Shown: piece after piece, positions 53,774 to 63,212 of the stretch | How positions within the stretch are numbered: position 1 is the first letter of the stretch | Layout of the letters: each line of letters opens with the position of its first letter | From: Sphingosinithalassobacter tenebrarum | GTDB lineage: Bacteria > Pseudomonadota > Alphaproteobacteria > Sphingomonadales > Sphingomonadaceae | Assembly (NCBI RefSeq): GCF_011057975.1 | Contig: NZ_CP049109.1 | Span: 1,519,001-1,583,000, forward strand | Length of the DNA stretch: 64,000 bases | Reading direction: 5' to 3' | The notes under the pieces: model-generated | What the model saw: the letters and a program-made list of their open reading frames with translations, nothing else | Told to the model about the DNA's origin: nothing | Databases searched by the model: none | Position numbers and translations under genes: made by a program

Positions 53774-55156
53774 TTGACAATCGGGCAACGATGGTGGCGC
53801 GCGCTCGCCTGCATGCTGATGTCGATCGGGGTCCCGGCCTGCGCACAGGGCGACGCGAGGCCGGCCCGCCTGGCGGTTGTCGGTGCGACCGTAATCGACG
53901 GAACCGGGGCGCCGCCGCGCGCCGATATGGCGATCGTGATCGAGGGCGGTCGTATCGCTGCCGTCCTTCCGCGCGCCGACTTCACGCCAGTGCCGGGAAC
54001 AGAATTGATCGACGGTGCCGGCAAGACACTGATCCCCGGCTTTGTCGGGATGCACGACCACACCCATGTGCCGGGAAATACCTTTACGGGCGATGTCGCG
54101 GCGGGGCTGTGGATCGCTGGCGGCGTGACCACGGTGATGACCGCGGGAAGCGCCGAAACAGAACTGGAAATCGCGCTTGCCCGGCAGGTCGCGGAGGGGA
54201 AGCGGATCGGTCCTGAAATCGTCGCAAGCGCGCCCTATATCGGTGGTCCAGGCGACAGCCCTGCCATGTTCCACCCTGCCAACGAAGCGGAAGCGCGTGG
54301 CTTTGTCCGCGACTGGAGCAGGCGCGGCACGCGTTGGTTCAAGCTTTACCGCCACACCGAGCCCGTCATCGCGGCGGCAGTGATTGACGAGGCGCATCGC
54401 CACGGTGGCCGCGTGACCGGTCACCTCTGTTCCATAACCCTCGCTGAAGCCGCAGCGATGGGCATTGACGGAATCGAACACGGCTTGAGTTCGGCAGGCG
54501 ATCTCGTCTCCGGCAAGGCGCCGGGCGCCTGTCGCTCCGCCGTGCCGCTGCTGGATTCTCTTGATATCGACGGCCCCGAAATCTCGGCGTTGATCGCCGC
54601 GCTGGTCGACCATGACGTTACGCTTACCTCGACGCTCGCGATCCTGGAGAGCCGTTTCGCGCATCGTCCGCAGGGCGATGCGCGCAGTCTGGCCGTGCTC
54701 TCGCCTGCCGCGCGGGAGCGGCTGGTGGCATACAGGGAACGGCTCAAGGAAAATGCCGCGACCACAAACTGGACGCCCGCCACGTGGGACAATATCCGCA
54801 TGTTCGAACGGCGCTTCGTGGCGGCCGGGGGAAGGTTGCTGACCGGCCCCGACTTCGGACGGAATGTCGTTCCCGGGTTCGGCAATCAGCGCGGGTTCGA
54901 ATTGTTGGTGGAAGCCGGTTTTACGGTGCCGCAGGCGATCCGCATCGCGACGTCGAACGGCGCGGAAGCGCTTGGCTTTGACGACCGGATCGGCCGAATC
55001 GTCCAGGGTTATGAAGCCGATCTGGTGCTGATCGACGGCGATCTGGCGCGCGATGCCAGCGCCATTCGCGATGTTGATACGGTGTTCGTCAACGGGCAGG
55101 CCATTGCACCGGATCCGTTGATCGAAGCGGCGCAGGGCCGCTTCGGCCCGCAGTGA
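53774..55156 (+). CDS. Exported amidohydrolase, an intruder in the flagellar cluster
   Basis: 460 residues from TTG 53774 after GGAG. A signal peptide (WWRALACMLMSIGVPACAQG) precedes an imidazolonepropionase/prolidase-like amidohydrolase: GKTLIPGFVGMHDHTH (H-x-H metal pair), WFKLYRH (bridging Lys candidate), GHLCS and GIEHGL (two His), TGPDFG (catalytic Asp). A complete metal set suggests activity on amide or peptide-like substrates. It is transcribed against its neighbours fliF and fliH and has no flagellar role I know of. Confidence 0.88.
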   Translation: MTIGQRWWRALACMLMSIGVPACAQGDARPARLAVVGATVIDGTGAPPRADMAIVIEGGRIAAVLPRADFTPVPGTELIDGAGKTLIPGFVGMHDHTHVPGNTFTGDVAAGLWIAGGVTTVMTAGSAETELEIALARQVAEGKRIGPEIVASAPYIGGPGDSPAMFHPANEAEARGFVRDWSRRGTRWFKLYRHTEPVIAAAVIDEAHRHGGRVTGHLCSITLAEAAAMGIDGIEHGLSSAGDLVSGKAPGACRSAVPLLDSLDIDGPEISALIAALVDHDVTLTSTLAILESRFAHRPQGDARSLAVLSPAARERLVAYRERLKENAATTNWTPATWDNIRMFERRFVAAGGRLLTGPDFGRNVVPGFGNQRGFELLVEAGFTVPQAIRIATSNGAEALGFDDRIGRIVQGYEADLVLIDGDLARDASAIRDVDTVFVNGQAIAPDPLIEAAQGRFGPQ

Positions 55157-55258
55157 CTATCGGTTATCGGAGAAAGGTCGAAGACACTTTCTTCGAGGGA
55201 CTCCCAACGGCGGAGCAGATGCGTGGGATCGGAGCTCGGGTTTCCGAAGCACGGTTGA

Positions 55259-55966
55259 TCAAAAGCGCTCGGCGCCCTGTTCCTCAGCGATGATATCCAC
55301 CGCCGGTGCCCGCACCGTCGCCACCGGCAACAGCGTCTCCAGCTCGCTCAGGATCTGCGCGCGCCGCTCCGCCGCGTCGAGCGTCAGGCCGCCCTGGTCC
55401 CACAGGATTTCGGCGTCGCCCATCGCGATCTGATGATCGGCGATGATGGTCACGTTCAGACGGCGGCGGTCGGCGGCCTGCCGCGCGGCAAGCCGGGTTT
55501 CCATGTCCTCGGCCAGATCGGGGTGGACGCGCACCTGAATCTCGGTCCCGCGTGCCACCTGGCGCAGCGTGCGGCCGATGGCGTCGTCGACTGCCTGGCC
55601 CGGTGCGGCCTCCAGCGTGCGCGCGGCGAGAAGTTCGGCGGCGGCGAGCGCGACTTGCGTCGCATCGCCGGTCAGCGCGTCCTGCGCATCCGCATAGCGG
55701 CCGTCGAGTGCCTCGATCCCCGCCTGCATCGCATCGACCGCGCTCAGCAGCGCGGTTTCGCGTTCGGTCCGGGCATGCGCCATGCCCGCTTCGAAACCTT
55801 CGTTGCGCGCCTGCATCTCGCGCGCTTCGGCTTCGCTCTTGAGCAGTTCGAGTTCGGTACGGACGGTCGCCAGCTCGAGCATCAGATCGGACGACGAGGC
55901 GCCGTCATTTTCCGGCCCGTGCGTGAAGACACGGTCGAACGGGAAGGGCTGGACATTCATCTTCAT
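55259..55966 (-). CDS. fliH: Flagellar export regulator FliH
   Basis: 235 residues. Acidic N-terminus, long coiled coil (LATVRTELELLKSEAEAREMQARNEGFEAG) and the conserved C-terminal domain (AAGQ-like APGQAVDDAIGRTLRQVARGTEIQVRVHPDLAEDM, DAEILWDQGGLTLDA). It holds FliI at the base. Ten bases after fliG. Confidence 0.88.
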   Translation of the reverse strand: MKMNVQPFPFDRVFTHGPENDGASSSDLMLELATVRTELELLKSEAEAREMQARNEGFEAGMAHARTERETALLSAVDAMQAGIEALDGRYADAQDALTGDATQVALAAAELLAARTLEAAPGQAVDDAIGRTLRQVARGTEIQVRVHPDLAEDMETRLAARQAADRRRLNVTIIADHQIAMGDAEILWDQGGLTLDAAERRAQILSELETLLPVATVRAPAVDIIAEEQGAERF

Positions 55967-55976
55967 GCCGCCCTCC

Positions 55977-57011
55977 CTACAGGATCATCGCATCGTCGCT
56001 CTTGGGATCGACGAGCAGGATTTCGCCGCGATCGGCGAGGTTCTTGGCAAGGCGGACGAGCGAGGACTGTGCCTCTTCGCAATCGCGCGCGCGGACCGGG
56101 CCCATGCCGGCCATGTCTTCCTTCATCAGCTTCGCCGCGCGTTCGGTCATCGCGCCGAAGAACAGGTTCTTCAGTTCCTCCGGCGCGCCCTTCAGCGCCA
56201 GCGCCATTTCGCGCTTGTCGGCATTCTTGACGATCGTCGCGATCGCGGCGGGCAGCAGGTTCGACAGATCCTCGAACGTGAACATCAGCGCGCGGATGCG
56301 TTCGGCGCTGTCGGGCGCCTTGTCGTCGAGCGCCTTGAGCATCGCTTCCTCGGTCGCGCGGTCGAGCGCGTTGAACATCTCGGCCATCGCTTCGTGCGGG
56401 TCGCGCTTGCTGGTGCGGGAGAGGTTGGTCATGAATTCGGTCTTCAGCGTCTGTTCGACCTGCTGGATGACGTCCTTCTGCACCGTTTCCATCCGCAGCA
56501 TGCGCATGATCACGTCGGTGGCGAATTCGCGCGGCAGCTCGCCCATCACGCGTGCGGCGTGATCGGGCCGGATCTTGGAAAGGATGACGGCGACGGTCTG
56601 CGGATATTCGTTGCGCAGCGCGCCGGCGAGGATCGTCTCGGACACGTTGGACAGCTTGTCCCACATCGTCCGGCCCGAAGGACCGCGCAGATCCTCCATG
56701 ATTTCCTTCACCTTGTCGGGCGGGAGCATGCCGGCGAGCAGGCGCTCGGCGCTTTCATAGCTGCCGTGGAAGGAGGCCATGCTCGAAACCTCGCCCGAAA
56801 ACTGGACGAGCAGATGTTCGACGACATGGCTCGGCACGCGGCCGAGCGAGGCGATCGCCGAGGAAAGCTCCTTGATCTCGTCGACCGAAAGCTGTTCCCA
56901 GATCGGCCCGCCATGCTCCTTGCCCAGCGCCAGCATCAGCGCGGCGGCGCGTTGCGTGCCACTGTACCGCTTCAGTTCGGGCAGGTCGGCGACCGGTGCC
57001 ATCATGTTCAT
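55977..57011 (-). CDS. fliG: Flagellar motor switch protein FliG
   Basis: 344 residues. YSGTQRAAALMLALGKEHGGPIWEQLSVDEIKELSSAIASLGRV begins the ARM-N domain; the C-terminal torque helix contains FFGAMTERAAKLMKEDMAGMGPVRARDCEEAQSSLVRLAKNLADRGEI with the charged residues that face MotA. Complete length. Starts 63 bases downstream of the divergent promoter core shared with the FlaEY-like gene. Confidence 0.96.
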   Translation of the reverse strand: MNMMAPVADLPELKRYSGTQRAAALMLALGKEHGGPIWEQLSVDEIKELSSAIASLGRVPSHVVEHLLVQFSGEVSSMASFHGSYESAERLLAGMLPPDKVKEIMEDLRGPSGRTMWDKLSNVSETILAGALRNEYPQTVAVILSKIRPDHAARVMGELPREFATDVIMRMLRMETVQKDVIQQVEQTLKTEFMTNLSRTSKRDPHEAMAEMFNALDRATEEAMLKALDDKAPDSAERIRALMFTFEDLSNLLPAAIATIVKNADKREMALALKGAPEELKNLFFGAMTERAAKLMKEDMAGMGPVRARDCEEAQSSLVRLAKNLADRGEILLVDPKSDDAMIL

Positions 57012-57071
57012 CCGTTTCGGGCTCCCTGTAAAAAGAATCCGTACCCACGCGCATGTGAGAGCGAACTCCCT

Positions 57072-57082
57072 TCTATTATAGG
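57072..57082. promoter_or_regulatory. Bidirectional TCTATTATAGG motif between fliG and the FlaEY-like gene
   Basis: Minus strand CCTATAATAG for fliG, plus strand TCTATTAT for the 57110 gene. Third palindromic divergent core. A weak site GGTAAATTTTTCG lies at 57115-57127. Confidence 0.6.
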
Positions 57083-57109
57083 ATGGAGGACTGGAGGTTC
57101 GGTCGAGCG

Positions 57110-59917
57110 ATGACGGTAAATTTTTCGAACTCGATGGTGGGGCTGAGCCTGCTGACGGGAAGCAATGTCTTCTCCAGCGGGATCACCGATATCACGTTCG
57201 AAAGCCGTGCCGTGCGCAAGGCCAAGGCGCAGTTCACGATGGAGCCGACCACCACGCCGCCGTGGAAGGAAGAGCCCGACAGCAGCCCGTTGTCGACTCA
57301 GGCCTCGATGATCAAGGCGATGAAGACGATCATCGACAAGGCCGGGACGGGCGTCGATTTCCTGCCCGAGGACGTCCAGACCACCTTCACCACCTACAAG
57401 GCGCTCGATCGCCTGCGCGTGCTCGCCGAAGTCGCCGCCGACAAGACTACGTCGGACGCGCAGCGCAAGGCGCTGCAAAAAAGCTTCGCTGCCGGGATGG
57501 GGGAGCTCAAGGGCTTTCTCACCAGCGCACCGTCCGACAAGGTCAGCCTTTCCTATTTCCAGCCCGCGCGCAATGTGAAGTCGATCGGCATTCCCGCGGC
57601 GGATCAATATACGCTCAAGGGCCCGGCGCTGGTCGACCGGCGCACCGATGCGGTGCCGGGGCTGACCGGGCAGGAACAGTTTTCGATCACGCTGACCAAG
57701 CCGGGCGCGAGCGACACCGTGACCGTCGATCTTTCGACCGGACCGCAGCCGCCCTCGCTCGACGACATCGTCGTGGCGCTCAACGGTGCGATCAAGTCCG
57801 TGCCGCAATATAATGGCGACGGCAGCGTCAAGCTGGACGGGAACGGCGACCCGATCCCGCGCTGGCTGGCGACGTTCGAAGCCGAGAAGGGCGACGATGG
57901 CTGGGGTTTGACGCTCAAGACGCCGAGCGGCATCGAGCGGGTGACGATGGACCAGATCGGCGCGAAGGATTCGCTGATCGTCGCAACCGGCCAGACGCCG
58001 CTCGACGCGCCCAGCGCAACTCAGGTCTTCCGCCTCGATGATCCCGCAGGCGGCAACAGCCGCGTGACGCTCGCCACTGTGTCGGCGCTCGACCGTCAGG
58101 AAACCGAACGCAACAAGCTGCTCGGCAAGACCACCACCGAAACCAACATCGTCTATGACCAGTTCGGCAATCCCGAGCTGGGCAGCGACGGCAAGGTGAA
58201 GCTCGAAAAGATCGAGAAGCCCGACGTTCAGGCAGATACCGATGCCGCCGCCGTAACAACCGACCGGTTCGGCAACAGCTATATCGTCGGCACCACTGCG
58301 GGCGATCTGGGATCGAACCGTTCCGATGGCGACGACAATCTGTTCCTCACCAAGCTGGACGGCGAAGGCAATGTCATGTGGCAGCGCAGCCTCGGCTCGG
58401 GTGGCGCATCGCAGGGCGCGTCGGTGCATGTCGACGATGACGGCAGCGTCACTGTCGCGGGCACCGTGAACGGCGGATTCGACGACATGACGACCGACGG
58501 CGATATGCTGGTCGCCCGGTTCGACGAAAATGGCGACGAACAGTTCGCCACGGTGGTCCGCGCGACCGGCGCCGACACCGCAAAGGCGCTGGCCGTCGCG
58601 GCGGACGGCAGCATCTATGTCGGCGGCCGCGCGGCGAGCGGCGGCGGCGACGCCTTCATCGCCAGGATCGGCGCCAACGGCGTCATCTCCGAACGCCGCA
58701 CGATCAATATCGGCGGCAGCGAAAGCGTGAATGCGCTGACGATCGACAAGGACGGCAATCTGCTCGCCGCGATCAACAAGAGCGGCAATGCCCAGATCTG
58801 GAAGATCGACGGCGCTTCGCTGTCCACCGATCTGGGCCAGATCGATCTCGGCCGCGCCGACGCGCGCGTCCTTTCGGTCGCCGATGACGGAACGATCGCG
58901 GTCGGCGGCACTACCGAAGCGGTGATGACCGGCACGCAGACCAATGGCTTCGCCGGCGCGCGCGACGGTTTCGTCGCGACGATCGACGCGAACCTGACGG
59001 CATCGCGCATCACCTATATCGGTACCGCCGAGGACGATCAGGTCGACAGCATCGCCTTCCTCAACGGCGAGCTGTACGCTGGCGGGCGAACCAAGGGCGA
59101 TCTCGGCGCCACCCGGCGCGGACCGACCGACGGCTTCGTCACGCGCATCGACATGGCCAGCGGCGCGATCCAGTCGACCAGCCAGTTCGGCCAGTCGCTG
59201 CTGCGTACCGAACCGGTGCGGATTTCCGCCGATCCGGGCGGCGCCGCGACGGGGATCAAGGCGCTGGGCTTCGGCCGCGGCACGATCAACCCGGAAAGTT
59301 CCGAGCTGCTGACCTCGCAGACCGCGATCCGCGCCGGCGACACCTTCTCCATCCGGCTCAATGGCGGTGCGACGCGCAAGATCACGATCGACGCCGATGA
59401 AACGATGAAATCGCTGACCGAAAAGCTCAGCAAGATCACCGGGTCCAAGGCCACGGTCACGACTTCGCGGTCCAATGGCGAACGCACGCTGCGCATCACC
59501 GCCAAGGAAGGCAATGCAGTCGATCTGATCGCCGGCGCCGAAGGACGCGACGTGCTCGAAAAGCTGGGTATCGACCCGCAACGCATCGAGACGCCGGAGA
59601 AAAAGGCGGACAACGCGCCCAAGGTGTCGCCCGGCGGCACCTATGGCCTGATGCTCACCGACGCGCTCAACCTCACCACTGCCGAGGATGCCAAGATCGC
59701 GCTCAAGAAGATGAAGGACGCCGTGTCGATGAGCCAGACGGCCTATCGCTCGCTGTTCTGGGACGATGCCAAGGCGACGCTGGTCGATGGCGAAAAGAAC
59801 AGCGCCTACGGCAAATATTCCACCGCGCGCGAAAACGCGCAGCTCAAAAACTACCAGGCGGCGCTCGACCGGCTTTCGGGCGGCGGCGGCGCTTCCACCA
59901 GTCTGATAGGGTTCTGA
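57110..59917 (+). CDS. FlaEY-like flagellar regulatory protein with beta-propeller
   Basis: 935 residues from ATG 57110. N-terminal 400: unclassified, alpha-helical and beta parts with axial-protein flavour (TVNFSNSMVGLSLLTGSNVFSSG). Middle (about 400-700): SBBP-type propeller blades, repeated pattern DRFGNSYIVGTTAGDLG, DDGSVTVAGTVNGGF, ADGSIYVGGRAASGGGDAFIARIG, NGELYAGGRTKGDLG. C-terminal 230: FliD/flagellin-like segment (TFSIRLNGGATRKITIDADETMKSLTEKLSKITGSKATV) and helical end. The size and neighbours match Caulobacter FlaEY, which modulates flagellin expression; this match is from memory. Its stop overlaps flgB. Confidence 0.55.
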   Translation: MTVNFSNSMVGLSLLTGSNVFSSGITDITFESRAVRKAKAQFTMEPTTTPPWKEEPDSSPLSTQASMIKAMKTIIDKAGTGVDFLPEDVQTTFTTYKALDRLRVLAEVAADKTTSDAQRKALQKSFAAGMGELKGFLTSAPSDKVSLSYFQPARNVKSIGIPAADQYTLKGPALVDRRTDAVPGLTGQEQFSITLTKPGASDTVTVDLSTGPQPPSLDDIVVALNGAIKSVPQYNGDGSVKLDGNGDPIPRWLATFEAEKGDDGWGLTLKTPSGIERVTMDQIGAKDSLIVATGQTPLDAPSATQVFRLDDPAGGNSRVTLATVSALDRQETERNKLLGKTTTETNIVYDQFGNPELGSDGKVKLEKIEKPDVQADTDAAAVTTDRFGNSYIVGTTAGDLGSNRSDGDDNLFLTKLDGEGNVMWQRSLGSGGASQGASVHVDDDGSVTVAGTVNGGFDDMTTDGDMLVARFDENGDEQFATVVRATGADTAKALAVAADGSIYVGGRAASGGGDAFIARIGANGVISERRTINIGGSESVNALTIDKDGNLLAAINKSGNAQIWKIDGASLSTDLGQIDLGRADARVLSVADDGTIAVGGTTEAVMTGTQTNGFAGARDGFVATIDANLTASRITYIGTAEDDQVDSIAFLNGELYAGGRTKGDLGATRRGPTDGFVTRIDMASGAIQSTSQFGQSLLRTEPVRISADPGGAATGIKALGFGRGTINPESSELLTSQTAIRAGDTFSIRLNGGATRKITIDADETMKSLTEKLSKITGSKATVTTSRSNGERTLRITAKEGNAVDLIAGAEGRDVLEKLGIDPQRIETPEKKADNAPKVSPGGTYGLMLTDALNLTTAEDAKIALKKMKDAVSMSQTAYRSLFWDDAKATLVDGEKNSAYGKYSTARENAQLKNYQAALDRLSGGGGASTSLIGF

Positions 59918-60339
59918 TGGTCATGGGAAACACCCCCGCGCTCCTCACCGGTATCAAGAACAATATGCACTATCTGGCCGAGCGCCAGCGCGTGGTGGCG
60001 GAGAATATCGCGCATGGCGAAACGCCGGGATACAAGTCGCGCGATGTCGCGCGCCCCAGCTTCGGAGCGCTGGTGGACGGTGGCCCGGGCACGGTGGCGA
60101 CGCCGCAGGTGCAGCTGACGCAGGGCATGCGCAGCCTGGGCGCGGTGCTGCCCGCGGGCGCCGGCAATGTGATCCTCGACACCGATATCGTCGAAACCAA
60201 GCCCGACGGAAACAATGTGACCGTCGAGGACCAGCTGATGAAAATGGGCGAGATCCAGGCCGATTTCACGGCGATGGCCAGCCTCTATCGCAAGCAGCTC
60301 GGCCTGTTGCGCAGCGCGATCGGCAAGAGCGGCGGATAA
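59917..60339 (+). CDS. flgB: Flagellar rod protein FlgB
   Basis: 140 residues. IKNNMHYLAERQRVVAENIAHGETPGYKSRDVARPSF and NNVTVEDQLMKMGEIQADFTAMASLYRKQLGLLRSAI are FlgB signatures. First rod component above the MS ring. Normally followed by flgC and fliE; here a TonB receptor gene follows instead. Confidence 0.94.
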   Translation: MVMGNTPALLTGIKNNMHYLAERQRVVAENIAHGETPGYKSRDVARPSFGALVDGGPGTVATPQVQLTQGMRSLGAVLPAGAGNVILDTDIVETKPDGNNVTVEDQLMKMGEIQADFTAMASLYRKQLGLLRSAIGKSGG

Positions 60340-60540
60340 GGTCCGCAGCCCGAACCGCGATTTCCCCCTTGTCTGGACGATGGGCGCTGCGACCTCGGCG
60401 TCTGTCCGGCGCGGCGGACTCCAGAAAACTCCCCGAGGAAACCCGATATCTGCCGGGTGGCCCGCGCCGGGATTCCTTTGCCCGGAAACATGGTGAATCG
60501 CAAAAAATCTACGCGATTCCGCCAGTCTCGGCACCCGCCG

Positions 60541-60576
60541 TCTATAATGTCCGGTAGCACCGACAGCTGCCTGTCG
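60541..60576 (+). promoter_or_regulatory. TCTATAAT motif and start-site hairpin upstream of the TonB receptor
   Basis: TCTATAAT at 60541-60548 followed by CGACAG-CTGC-CTGTCG at 60561-60576. The 312-base gap 60340-60651 otherwise shows only a weak repeat AATCGC...GCGATT (60492-60515 region) and no gene. Confidence 0.45.
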
Positions 60577-60651
60577 AGAGATGGTCCAGGGCGCAGCGGT
60601 TGAGCTCAGTCTTCAATGGTTGAAACCAATAGCAATCGGAAAATCGGATAA

Positions 60652-63144
60652 ATGAAAAAGGTATTCCTGCTGGGCGCCGCGACGATGGCGTTGGGCCTCC
60701 CGGTCACGGCGCACGCGCAGACGCAAAACGAGACGGAAGCTTCGGAAGGTGCCGCGCAGGCGCAAAATCAGCCGCAGCGTCGCGCAACTTTTTCCACCGG
60801 TGTCGCGCGCGCCCGCGACCTGCTCGACAGCGCCATTTCGACCAGCACGCTTGCGGGTGACGAGATCGTCGAGCTTTCGGCGCGTTCCACCTCCGAAATC
60901 TTCCGCGCCATTCCGGGCATGCGTTCGGAAAGCACCGGCGGCGACAATTTCGCCAACATGTCGGTTCGCGGCCTGCCGATCGCACTGGGCGGAGCCAAGT
61001 TCCTGCAGATCCAGGAAAACGGTCTGCCGACGCTCGAATTCGGCGACATCGCCTATGCGACGGCCGACAATTTCCTGCGCGCCGATCTCAATCTCGCCGG
61101 CATCCAGGCGATCCGCGGTGGCTCTGCCTCGACCTTCGCGTCCAATTCGCCCGGCGGTATCGTCAATCTGATCGACAAGACCGGCGACGTCGAAGGCGGC
61201 ACCTTCCAGCTCACCAGCGGCCTCGACTACGAGACCTATCGCGCAGATTTCGAATATGGCGGCCACATCACGGAGTCGCTGCGCTTCCATATCGGCGGCT
61301 TCTATCGCCAGGGGGAAGGCCCCCGCGAGATCGGGTATGACGGCTACAAGGGCGGTCAGGTCAAGCTCAACGTCACGCAGGAATTCGCGGGCGGCGGCTA
61401 TTTCCGCTTCTACGGCAAGTATCTCGACGATCGTACGCCGCCGACCGCCTATGCGCCGGTGATGGTTACGGGCACCAATTCGGACCCGGTCTATTCGAGT
61501 GTGCCCGGTTTCGACATCAAGTCGGATTCGATGCTGTCGCGATATTATCCCGCGCATCTCGCGCTGGGTAACGACAACACAACGGTCGAAACGCCGTTCA
61601 GCGAAGGTTCGCACGCCAAGATGTGGTCTGGCGGCTTCGAAACCCGCTTCAATGTCGGCGAATGGAGCGTCACCGAGAAGTTCCGCTATTCGGACATTTC
61701 GGGCAACGTCATCCAGCCCTATATCCTGACCGGCACGATGCCGCCGCTGCCGCCTTCGATCGGCAGTGCCTCGTCGCTGATGGGCATGTTCGGCGTGACC
61801 GGCATCGGCTATGCCACCGGCCCCAATGCGGGCCAGATGATCGCCGATCCCTCGACGCTCAACGGCAACGGCCTGCTCGCGATAATGACGACGCCGGCCG
61901 TCAATCTCGACAGCCTCGACAACATCACCAACGATCTGCGCATCAGCCGTGTCTTCGGCATCGGCGATGGCAAGTTCACGCTGACCGGCGGCTTCTACAA
62001 ATCGCGTCAGGAGATCGCGACCACCTGGAAATACGCCACGATGGTCTCCGAAATCCGGGGCGATGGCGAAGCCGCGCTGATCGACATGTTCGCCGGGCCG
62101 ACCCAGCTCACCGAAAACGGGTTCCTCGGCTATTCAGGCGTCCTGATCGGCGGCCAGCGCCACGATCGCTACGACCTGACCTACAATGTCAACGCGCCCT
62201 ATGGCTCGGTCAACTATGCGATCGGCAAGTTCGCCTTCGGCGCCAGCATCCGCTACGACTTCGGCAGCGCCAAGGGCACGCTCTGGGGCTCCTCGCTCAC
62301 GCCGGCGGCGCGGTTCGCCACCAATGACGTGAACGGCGACGGCACGATCACTTTCCCGGAAACGCGCGTCAGCACGCTTCCCTACGGGGATCCGGCGCCG
62401 GTCGACTACGATTATGACTATCTGTCCTACTCGGTCAGCACCAACTTCCGCATGGCGCAGAATTTCTCGTTGTTCGGGCGCTATTCGAAGGGCGGCCGCG
62501 CCAATGCCGACCGCATCCTCTTCGCGGGCTATGTCGATACGACCACCGGCGAGCTGCTGCGCGACGACGCGGCCTATGATCCGGTCCGGCAGTTCGAAGC
62601 GGGCTTCAAATACCGCACCGATGCGCTGATGGTCTTCGCCACGGGCTTCTGGGCCAAGACCAAGGAGCACAACATCAACCTCGATCGCTCCTACCGTGCC
62701 TATGGCCTCGAGCTCGAGGCGGGCTATCGCACCGGCATTTTCAGCATCAGCGGCGGCGCGACCTGGACCAAGGCGGAAATCACTGCCGACGCACTGGACC
62801 CGACGACGATAGGCAACACGCCCAAGCACCAGGCGGATCTTATCTTCCAGGTGATGCCGCGGATCGACACCGACCGTTTCTCGATCGGCGCGGCGGTGCT
62901 GGGCACGACCGACAGCTTTGCCGCGGACAGCAACCAGCTCAAGATGCCCGGATACACGATGGTCAACGCGTTCGTGCAGTATCGCCCGATCGAACATTGG
63001 ACGGTCATGCTCAACGCCAACAACGTGTTCAACGCGCTGGGGCTGGTCGAAGTCAACGACAGCTACATTCCGTCGAGCAACGTCACCACGGCGCGCGTGA
63101 TCAACCCGCGTTCGATTTCCGCATCGGTGCGCTTCGACTTCTGA
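60652..63144 (+). CDS. TonB-dependent outer-membrane receptor
   Basis: 830 residues. Signal peptide (KKVFLLGAATMALGLPVTAHAQ), plug domain (STSEIFRAIPGMRSESTGGDNFANMSVRGLPI, AIRGGSASTFASNSPGGIVNLIDK) and a 22-strand barrel ending in SVRFDF, the C-terminal Phe signal for outer-membrane insertion. Loops are rich in Gly/Asp/Tyr. The substrate cannot be inferred; sphingomonads use many of these for plant and aromatic compounds. Next to flgB and a chemoreceptor, with a TCTATAAT promoter. Confidence 0.92.
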   Translation: MKKVFLLGAATMALGLPVTAHAQTQNETEASEGAAQAQNQPQRRATFSTGVARARDLLDSAISTSTLAGDEIVELSARSTSEIFRAIPGMRSESTGGDNFANMSVRGLPIALGGAKFLQIQENGLPTLEFGDIAYATADNFLRADLNLAGIQAIRGGSASTFASNSPGGIVNLIDKTGDVEGGTFQLTSGLDYETYRADFEYGGHITESLRFHIGGFYRQGEGPREIGYDGYKGGQVKLNVTQEFAGGGYFRFYGKYLDDRTPPTAYAPVMVTGTNSDPVYSSVPGFDIKSDSMLSRYYPAHLALGNDNTTVETPFSEGSHAKMWSGGFETRFNVGEWSVTEKFRYSDISGNVIQPYILTGTMPPLPPSIGSASSLMGMFGVTGIGYATGPNAGQMIADPSTLNGNGLLAIMTTPAVNLDSLDNITNDLRISRVFGIGDGKFTLTGGFYKSRQEIATTWKYATMVSEIRGDGEAALIDMFAGPTQLTENGFLGYSGVLIGGQRHDRYDLTYNVNAPYGSVNYAIGKFAFGASIRYDFGSAKGTLWGSSLTPAARFATNDVNGDGTITFPETRVSTLPYGDPAPVDYDYDYLSYSVSTNFRMAQNFSLFGRYSKGGRANADRILFAGYVDTTTGELLRDDAAYDPVRQFEAGFKYRTDALMVFATGFWAKTKEHNINLDRSYRAYGLELEAGYRTGIFSISGGATWTKAEITADALDPTTIGNTPKHQADLIFQVMPRIDTDRFSIGAAVLGTTDSFAADSNQLKMPGYTMVNAFVQYRPIEHWTVMLNANNVFNALGLVEVNDSYIPSSNVTTARVINPRSISASVRFDF

Positions 63145-63212
63145 ACCGGACTCCGGGCCGGGCCGGGGGGTGATCTCCCGGCCCGGCTCCAACCAATGAG
63201 AAACGGCGACAC

